Source: Monocercomonoides exilis (taxonomy: Eukaryota > Preaxostyla > Oxymonadida > Polymastigidae). From it: a DNA stretch of 64,000 nucleotides. The stretch spans positions 126,501-190,500 of the forward strand of contig LSRY02000008.1 in assembly GCA_001643675.2 (NCBI GenBank). The letters are read 5' to 3'. The notes beneath the pieces were generated by a model. The model was not told the DNA's origin, ran no database searches, and saw only the letters and a program-made list of their open reading frames with translations. Made by a program: the position numbers and the translations under genes. This document shows positions 57,400 to 64,000 of the stretch, piece by piece. How positions within the stretch are numbered: the first letter of the stretch is position 1; the number at the start of each line of letters is the position of its first letter.

Positions 57400-59330
57400 T
57401 TGAATAATAAAGTTCAGGATTATAAAAGTTAATGACTGTAGATCAGATTGATAAAACTATGAACTAAACATTCTTTGGTAAATGATGAAAAAGAACAGAT
57501 TAAAAAAAGAGGATTTCAGTTTTGTGATTCAGGATGAATGCATTTCTTCTGGATTATTCGATTTTTTTCATCAAAATATCAAAAAACATATTTCTTTTCG
57601 AGTGGGAAACATCAGATGGAATAAAATATCTTCACTGTTCCAAAATTTCATTCATTTTGATAATCAATCTGTTTGAATATATTTTCTCAATGCTTTTTTC
57701 TTGTAAGTGATCTATGAAGTGTTGTTGCGTATGAACAGAGTCGTATAAAAGATTTGGCTGAACTGCAAAAGTCGAGCAGCCTGCTTTTGAATTTTCTCGC
57801 CTGAGCCATTTTTTCAAATTAATAGAATCATAAAATTCGCTTCAAAATTCATTGTGCCTTAATGAGAAAGTGTGTATTGCCACATTAACGCATGCACATT
57901 ACCATTGCATTCGCAATGATTTTGATTGTTTTGTGTATATGAAGCGTTGAAGATGAGACGAAACAAAGTGCGGGTGAATATGCGATGGAAGATATATTCC
58001 AATCAATGCTATAACTCGAAGAAAAATTCATCGTTTTTGATTTTGATAATCCCTTTCTAATTGAAAATAAATGAAAATTTTAAAAGATAGAAAAAAAAAA
58101 AGAAAGTGATTGAATTGAAAAAAGAGAAAATTAAAAAGATACTACTTATAGCAGCTGCACAAACCTTGATCAAAATAAGTTTACTGCAAAAGAAGCAAAA
58201 ATATTTTATTGAATGCAACACGAGTTATCAAAAAATAATTGATTGCAGTTCTCGATTATTCAAACAGAATAAATATTCGCTACACCACGATTTTTTCTCA
58301 TTTTTGCAATAATAGCCTTTTGCAAAAAGTTATACACATTCTTTTCTGCTGGCTTAAGTTTAATATAACTTTTATTCTCTTTTTTTTCAATATGCACGCT
58401 TCATCAATTTGTAATTCTGCTTTTTGGAGAAGTAATAAGAAAAGCATAATAAACAATATATGTAGTGATTATTCACCCAATCATTCAATAAACAAAATCT
58501 ATTTTCGCCTGGATAATCCAAAAATATATACAAGCCCATTGTTTCCAACTTTCTGTTGATCTTGAAATTCCTATTGAAACTTGAACTTTTTAATTTTTAT
58601 TTGTTTCTGATGCTTGTGATTATTTTTCAAATAGTGAAAAAACCTTTTTGATGGTTATTTTAATTATAACTTTATTCAGATTTTTGATGAAAGATCCGCT
58701 CGACATTTATGAAACAATTTCAGAAATTTGATTTTCGGTTTGTATTTTTGTGAGGGAGAAATTTGTTTTTATGTGACAGACTTTGGCACAAGAACTGAGC
58801 ATCTAATATTTCTGACGCTCGGATCTCGACTTGAATCGGTCTAAGATTAAACTTTTTGTTATCCTGACAGAAAAACTGTTCTTGAAGTTTAAATCGGATT
58901 CAGCAAGTTCGATCAACAATTGAGGATTGTTTACACAATCAGGATACAGAAAATATGAATATTTATAAAAATTTTTTGATTTTTAATTTGTTAGATTTTT
59001 AAAACCAATAAGAAATTTTCTTTTATTCTTTTATGATTGATGTGTTTCTCCTTTTAAAAATTAGATATTGAATAGTGTTTTAAACATAAAAGATTTTTTA
59101 AAGAAATATGTTTTATTTTTATTTTGAGTTCAATCATATTTAAAAATAGAATATTATTATTCCAACTAAATTTTTTCACTTTTTTTTTTAACTGGAAAAT
59201 TAAGATTTGAATGTTGGAGATAAATATATTAAAAATTTTAAAGAAAAATTAATAATAACACAAAAAGAATAAATGGTACTGTGATCAATTGTAATTTTTC
59301 TTTTTAGTAAAATTATCTTTGATTGTGATT
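57400..59330. other. AT-rich region upstream of the RRM/MLLE gene
   Basis: Short frames (57482-57676 +, 57817-57632 minus, 58239-58559 +) have no motifs. The last 60 bp before ATG 59338 are T-rich and probably hold the promoter and 5' UTR, but no defined motif can be assigned. Confidence 0.45.
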
Positions 59331-59337
59331 ATTACAA

Positions 59338-61782
59338 ATGTCTTCACCTTCTATTGACAATAGTGATAAAACACTTGAATTGCCAATTACTTCAACAGAA
59401 GCTGAAGTTCCGAAAAGTCCTGAAAATTCTGAAGCAATTCTTTCACCTTCATCTCACAATTCACCGGGCGCGCAGCCTAAACCAGCAACTAATCCATACG
59501 CTCATGCTAGACCTTTCAGCAACTATCCTGAAGATGCTAAATTAATGGTGAGATGGGAATCTCCAACTGTAACTTTCGAAATGCTTAATGAGGCAATTTC
59601 CAGAATTGGCAAAGCATCCATAAAAATGTTCACAGCAAGAAATGGAAACGAAGCCCCTAAATGCGCTTCTGTCTTTATGGAAACATCAGAATTAGCGAAA
59701 GAAGTCATAACTCAACTTAACTGGACTGATTTTCATGGAGGAAAGATTTATGTTGGTCGATTTTTTTCCAAAACTGCTCGAGAAGAACATAAGAAAACCG
59801 AAAAGCCTGCACCTGCAAGCGAGAATTCATCAAAAACTGTGGCACCTTCAATGGAAACTCAGAGCTCAAATATGGGATCAAATCTTTCTGGGGGTTTTCA
59901 ATTTGATCCATTAAAGGTTATGGGAGATATGGGGCTACTGAACAGCATGATGGCGCCTGGACCCGGTTTTGGTGCGATGGGTCAAATGGGTCCATATGGT
60001 TCTTTTGGGCCAATGAATTCCATGCCGACGATGGGACCAGGAATGATGGATGATGGAGGGATGATGATGGGTGGTTATGACGAAGCAGACATGATGGGCA
60101 GCGGGATGGGAGGTATGGGCATGATGGATGGAATGGGAGGGATGGGAGGGATGGGATATGGAAGAGCAGGAGGGATGATGGGAATGAGAGGCGGAAGGGG
60201 AGGGATGGGTGGAATGGGGAGTGGATTAGATGAGCGAGAGATGATGGGGATGGGAGGAATGGGTGGGATGGGAGGAATGGGGATGGGGATGCGCCGTGGT
60301 GGAGGAGCAGGTGCAGCAGGGAGGTTTGGGATGCGTGACATGGGAATGGGAACGGGGATGGGGATGGGGATGGGGATGGGAGCAGGAGCAGGAGCAGGAA
60401 GAAGAGGAGGAATGGGAGGAATGAGTGGGATGGGAGGAGCGATGGGGCCGATGGTGCGTGGGGGCAGGAAGAGCGGGGCAGGGATGATGGGAGAGGATCG
60501 AATGTGGTATGGCGAAGAGAAAGGGATTGGGGCAGAGGTCGGGGAAGATGATGGAATTGGCATGGGAGAAGGGAGGGTGGGGGCAGAGTATGAGGAAGGT
60601 GGGATGTATGAGGAAGGAGAGGAAGGTGTGGGTGCGATGGCACAGGGGATGGTGCCAGCGATGGCGGGAGGGATGCGCGGGATGGCGCTTGGGAGAGGAA
60701 GAGGAGGGATGATGATGAGAGGGGGAGGAGAAAGAGGAGGAGAAAGAGGAGGAGAAAGAGGAGTTAGTGGGGCAGCAGGGATGCCGATAGGGATGGGAGC
60801 AGCGCGGAGAGGAGGGAGAGGGCTCGGTGTTGGAGCAGGAGCAGGAGCAGGAGCAGGTGTTGGAACAGGAATGGGGCCACAGATGGGGATGGGGATGGGA
60901 ATGGGGATGGGGATGAGTGGAGGCAGTGGAGCAACGAGAGGGATGATGCGGCGCTATGCAGGTCAAGCAATGGGAGGAGCAATGGGCGGAGGGGTGCAGG
61001 CGAAGGAGCTGTATCCAGAAGCTCCTATGCCTCCTCACCAGCGCCATCGCCCGCAGGCACAGGGAATGGGATATGGCTCAATGCCTCGTGCAGCAGGTGG
61101 GATGGCTGCTCCTCCTCAGGGGATTCAGGGGATTCAGGGAGCACCTTCTCCTTCATCAGCCTCCAATTCGTATTCTTCCTATTCTTCTTCTCCTTCTGGT
61201 TCTTCAGAGCCAGTGCCGTTCTATTCACAAGGCAAAGAAATCGACAGGAGAATGCCAAATGCTTCTCGTAGAGGAGCTCCTATTCAACAACAGCAGATGA
61301 ATCCTTCTTCTTCTTCTTCCTCTTCTTCTCCTAATTCATATTCGTCATTTCCACCACCCTCATCTCAAATGAATGCACCCTCAGGAAGTGTTGGAATTAG
61401 CGCAATGCAACCGCCTTCTGGTCAAATGACTGCACAAGATGTGAATGTCACACAAACAGCATCATCATCATCAGCAGAAGGAGGAGGAGGAGAAGGAAAA
61501 GATTCTTCTTCTTCTTCTTCCTCATCTTCCCCTGGTTTCTCTTTATCTCTTCTGGAAGGCAAAGACGAGAAGGACCAGAAAGAAGCGCTGGGGGAGTTTA
61601 TATTTGAGCGGGCGACGCAGCACAATGCGAGTGACCCGGGGAAAGTGACTGGGATGCTGTTAGACATTGACAGGGGCATGTTGCTGTCTATTGTGGTGGA
61701 TGGAGAAGAACTGGACAGGAAGATTATGGAGGCGATGGAGCTGATCAGGAGGGCGGAGGAGAGGAGGAGGCAGATGCAGTAG
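59338..61782 (+). CDS. RRM-like, Met/Gly-rich, MLLE-domain protein (poly(A)-binding-protein type)
   Basis: Intact 814-codon frame. Residues ~60-145 look like an RNA-recognition motif: KLMVRWESPTVTFEMLNEAI (first strand and helix), CASVFMETSELAKEVITQLN (an RNP1-like strand), GGKIYVGRFF (last strand); it is divergent, without a clear aromatic RNP1. Residues ~210-560 are low complexity, dominated by Met and Gly with Arg-Gly stretches, then a Ser/Pro/Gln-rich part. The C-terminus (~740-805) is an MLLE domain: LGEFIFERATQHN...KVTGMLLDID..MLLSIVVDGEELDRKIMEAMEL, with the KITGMLLE-like signature that binds PAM2 peptides in poly(A)-binding proteins. Usual family members have four RRMs; here only one is visible, so this is a divergent or reduced PABP-like protein. 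Cytoplasmic mRNA binding is inferred. Confidence 0.88.
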   Translation: MSSPSIDNSDKTLELPITSTEAEVPKSPENSEAILSPSSHNSPGAQPKPATNPYAHARPFSNYPEDAKLMVRWESPTVTFEMLNEAISRIGKASIKMFTARNGNEAPKCASVFMETSELAKEVITQLNWTDFHGGKIYVGRFFSKTAREEHKKTEKPAPASENSSKTVAPSMETQSSNMGSNLSGGFQFDPLKVMGDMGLLNSMMAPGPGFGAMGQMGPYGSFGPMNSMPTMGPGMMDDGGMMMGGYDEADMMGSGMGGMGMMDGMGGMGGMGYGRAGGMMGMRGGRGGMGGMGSGLDEREMMGMGGMGGMGGMGMGMRRGGGAGAAGRFGMRDMGMGTGMGMGMGMGAGAGAGRRGGMGGMSGMGGAMGPMVRGGRKSGAGMMGEDRMWYGEEKGIGAEVGEDDGIGMGEGRVGAEYEEGGMYEEGEEGVGAMAQGMVPAMAGGMRGMALGRGRGGMMMRGGGERGGERGGERGVSGAAGMPIGMGAARRGGRGLGVGAGAGAGAGVGTGMGPQMGMGMGMGMGMSGGSGATRGMMRRYAGQAMGGAMGGGVQAKELYPEAPMPPHQRHRPQAQGMGYGSMPRAAGGMAAPPQGIQGIQGAPSPSSASNSYSSYSSSPSGSSEPVPFYSQGKEIDRRMPNASRRGAPIQQQQMNPSSSSSSSSPNSYSSFPPPSSQMNAPSGSVGISAMQPPSGQMTAQDVNVTQTASSSSAEGGGGEGKDSSSSSSSSSPGFSLSLLEGKDEKDQKEALGEFIFERATQHNASDPGKVTGMLLDIDRGMLLSIVVDGEELDRKIMEAMELIRRAEERRRQMQ

Positions 61783-61789
61783 AAGAGGA

Positions 61790-62460
61790 AGAGGGAGGGA
61801 GGGAGGGAGAGGGAGAGAGGGAGAGAAGGAGGAAGAGAAGGAGGAAAAGAAGAAGAAGAAAAATGAAAAAGAAAAAGGAAGAAGAGGAAAAAGGAAAAAG
61901 AAGAAGTAATCATAATTTACAATGAAAAAGGATAAACAAAAAGGAAACTTCAATTTGATGAGGTGTGAAAGAGGGGATTATTTTGATCTGATACAATTTA
62001 TTTTTGAAAGAAATTATTTTTTTTTTCTTTTTTTTATATTTTAAACTATGTGATTTATTTCTTATTTCTTCTTTTGCTTTTATTTTATTTTTTATTGTTT
62101 TTTTTCGTCATAATCAGCTTCTTCATCTTCATTATCAAGTTCTTCACCTTCATCCTCCTCCTCCTCCTCTTCTTCTTGTTCTTTCTCTTCCTCTTTCTCT
62201 TTCTGCCAATTAATCCATCTTCCAATTATTCATCTGCTTTATCAGCCATCGCATCCACGTCACAATTCTTTTTTCTCTCTTTTTATATTTTTGTTTAATT
62301 TTCTTTTTTTCCTTTTCTCCTTTTTTTCTCCTTTTTTTCTCCTTTTTTTCTCCTTTTTTTTCCCTCTTTTTTTCCTTTTTTTATCCTCTAATCCTTTTTG
62401 ACTTTTCTTCTTTTTTTCCCTCTTTTTATCCTCATTTTTCTCTCATGCGTATAAATTCTT
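61790..62460. other. 3' flank: purine-rich then T-rich sequence
   Basis: A GA-rich tract (61783-61915) follows the stop, then T-rich sequence with tandem TTTTTTTCTCC units (62305-62360). No gene. Confidence 0.6.
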
Positions 62461-62483
62461 CTTCAAAGATTACAAACATTCAT

Positions 62484-62572
62484 TTCTCTTTCTTTCTCTT
62501 TCTTTTTTTTCTTTCTTTTTCTTTCGCTTTCTTTCTCTCTTTCTCTCTTTCTTTCTCTTTCTCTCTTATTAA
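62484..62572. repeat. TTTCTC microsatellite
   Basis: CTTTCTCTTTCTT-type pyrimidine repeat; the Arg/Lys/Glu dipeptide frame on the minus strand is an artefact. Confidence 0.85.
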
Positions 62573-62980
62573 GTACTGAAATTTCAATGTTTTTGCATCT
62601 GTGAATACGTCTTTGCGTATCTTCTGGCTTTGCTTCACTCACACTCATTTCATCAATAAACAGAATGCTCACTTCTATTTGAATGAATCTTCAATTATTT
62701 AATTTTGTTTTTATTAGGTGTGTTATTAAATGCAAAGGGGATAATTACAAAAAATATTTTGTTTAAAAATACATACACGCACACACTCGCTCACACACGC
62801 TCAAAAGAAAAAAAACAACTTAATTTTTATTGAGATTTTTACAAATTTAATTCTATTTTGAGTTTGACACTGGTTTATTCAAAAATAAAAAGGAGCAAAA
62901 CAGAAAGAAAGAAGTATTTGAGAAGAAGTTGGTGGTGTTAATATGAAATGATCATGCTTGCAAGCCACATTTTTGCTTTA

Positions 62981-62984
<4 letters not shown>

Positions 62985-63042
<58 letters not shown>

Positions 63043-63095
63043 CTTTCTCTCTTTCTCTCTCTTCCTCTTCCTCTTCCTCTCTTCTTCCTCTCTCT
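62985..63095. repeat. CT microsatellite
   Basis: (CT)n with TTTCTC and CCTCTT interruptions, about 110 bp. Confidence 0.9.
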
Positions 63096-63099
63096 ATCA

Positions 63100-63440
63100 A
63101 TGAAGCTGCAAGCTTTATTAAAGAAATAAACATTACGTGAAGGATGTACAACGATACGAGCGAATGGATAAAACTGAAAAAAGAAAGAAAAACTTAAAAA
63201 AAAAAAGATAAAAATAGATAAAAATTAAGAAAATAAAAACAAAAAATTAAAATTAAAAATAAAATAGCAACTAAGCAAATAACATCTCCAACTTATTTTA
63301 TAATTTTTTTCAATTTTTTATATTAGAAAATTTATATTTCTTTGTTTTTTTTTTCTTTGTCAATTTCTTTCTTTATTTTTTTTCTCAATCTTTTTCATTT
63401 TTTTATATCTTTTTTGCTCATTGAAGTGGAGAATGCAGAA
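63100..63440. other. AT-rich spacer
   Basis: A/T runs only; no feature. Confidence 0.5.
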
Positions 63441-63448
63441 GCCATCCA

Positions 63449-63683
63449 TTATGAATAAGTACTCGACACAGCAGAACGGCGCTTCATTGATGAAGACAGG
63501 AAACTATTTGAAGAAGAAGGAGAAGAAGGAGAAGAGGAAGAAGAATATCCATAGCCAGACGAAGAAAGGCGGGGAGATGAATAATTCGGAGCAGAAAGAA
63601 GAGCTTGATTGGACTTCTGGATCATTTCCTGCTTTTGCTGTGAACGCCGCTGCTTCAGCTGCTCGTGGTATCTTTTGTCGAGG
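63449..63683 (-). CDS. Terminal exon of a Gln-rich coiled-coil, Ser-rich protein
   Basis: The minus strand after a good acceptor (ATTCCTCAG, ending at 63684) reads YHEQLKQRRSQQKQEMIQKS, then ALLSAPNYSSPRLSSSGYGY and poly-Ser, ending SAVSSTYS with TAA at 63451-63449. The start lies upstream of the CT-rich intron, probably beyond 63.72 kb. The alternative plus-strand frame (63421-63687) is less protein-like. Function unknown. Confidence 0.5.
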
Positions 63684-64000
63684 CTGAGGAATTTGTGTGT
63701 GAGAGTGTGTGGTGTGAGTGAAAGAGAGAGAGAAAGAGAAAGAGAAAGAGAGTTAAAGAGGAAAAAAAGAAAGAGAGAAGGACAATTGTAAAAATAAATT
63801 TGTGCAGAAAGAAATGATTATCAATGGAAAAATGAAAAGAAAGAAAAGAAAGAAAAAAGTAACAAAATAAAAATGAAAAGGAAGAAGAGGCGATTGAAAA
63901 GGTTAAATAAACAAAAAAGAAATAAAAACGAGTATATATATGTTACCAGCTTTTTATAGGAAACATTCTTTTATCTAAATTTGATGAAAAAATTCCAATA

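Noticed and set aside
59918-61047. Minus-strand Ser/Pro/His-rich frames opposite the Met/Gly-rich linker
   Set aside because: Antisense of Met/Gly codons; the plus strand has RRM and MLLE domains.
63421-63687. Plus-strand acidic frame that would need TAA and TAG read as Gln
   Set aside because: The minus strand gives a better exon with a good splice acceptor and no internal stop, so this is not evidence for an altered code.

Overview
The window is nuclear DNA of a unicellular eukaryote, very AT-rich, with short spliceosomal-type introns, simple-sequence tracts and many DNA transposons. Remnants of repetitive right-handed beta-helix (Pmp-like) surface proteins and many unrecognisable low-complexity proteins fit an oxymonad-like metamonad (Preaxostyla, Monocercomonoides type). 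That placement is an inference from protein style, not from a marker gene.

Layout. 1-2.8 kb: a CT microsatellite and one small Ser-rich coding candidate. 2.8-10 kb: a transposon-dominated block. It holds a decayed Merlin (IS1595-like) transposase that is split by a 2.36-kb element with ~160-bp terminal inverted repeats (TIRs) and an 8-bp target duplication, followed by several miniature elements (MITEs). 10.9-20.8 kb: host-type, intron-split or decaying genes on both strands. 20,928-27,100: a 6.17-kb transposon with 578-bp inverted repeats that look identical. It encodes one three-exon protein that joins a ubiquitin-specific protease (USP, C19) domain to a DDE-type transposase-like domain. 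27.5-32 kb: Ser-rich host genes with several frame slips. 32.2-35.7 kb: beta-helix remnants around a foldback element. 35.7-38.6 kb: an inverted paralogue of the 10.9-12.9 kb gene. 39.9-43.1 kb: a second, longer copy of the element seen at 3.7 kb, again carrying a beta-helix gene. 43.9-47.0 kb: an intact 1,040-residue protein built of 33 units of 30 residues. 49.5-50.3 kb: a poly-Ser gene. 51.1-54.7 kb: a 3.6-kb near-perfect palindrome of two inverted Merlin copies. 55.6-56.8 kb: a predicted membrane protein with in-frame stops. 59.3-61.8 kb: an intact 814-residue RRM-like, Met/Gly-rich, MLLE-domain protein of poly(A)-binding-protein type. The last 2 kb are T-rich and CT-rich simple sequence with one exon.

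The best-supported genes are the 30-residue repeat protein, the RRM/MLLE protein and the USP-transposase (apart from two in-frame TGA codons). There are no operons. The strongest themes are mobile DNA carrying unusual cargo (a deubiquitinase fused to a transposase; surface beta-helix genes inside TIR elements) and repeated nesting of one element in another. No rRNA, tRNA or CRISPR was found. Gene models in the low-complexity regions are tentative because introns, pseudogene decay and possible homopolymer errors cannot be separated by eye.
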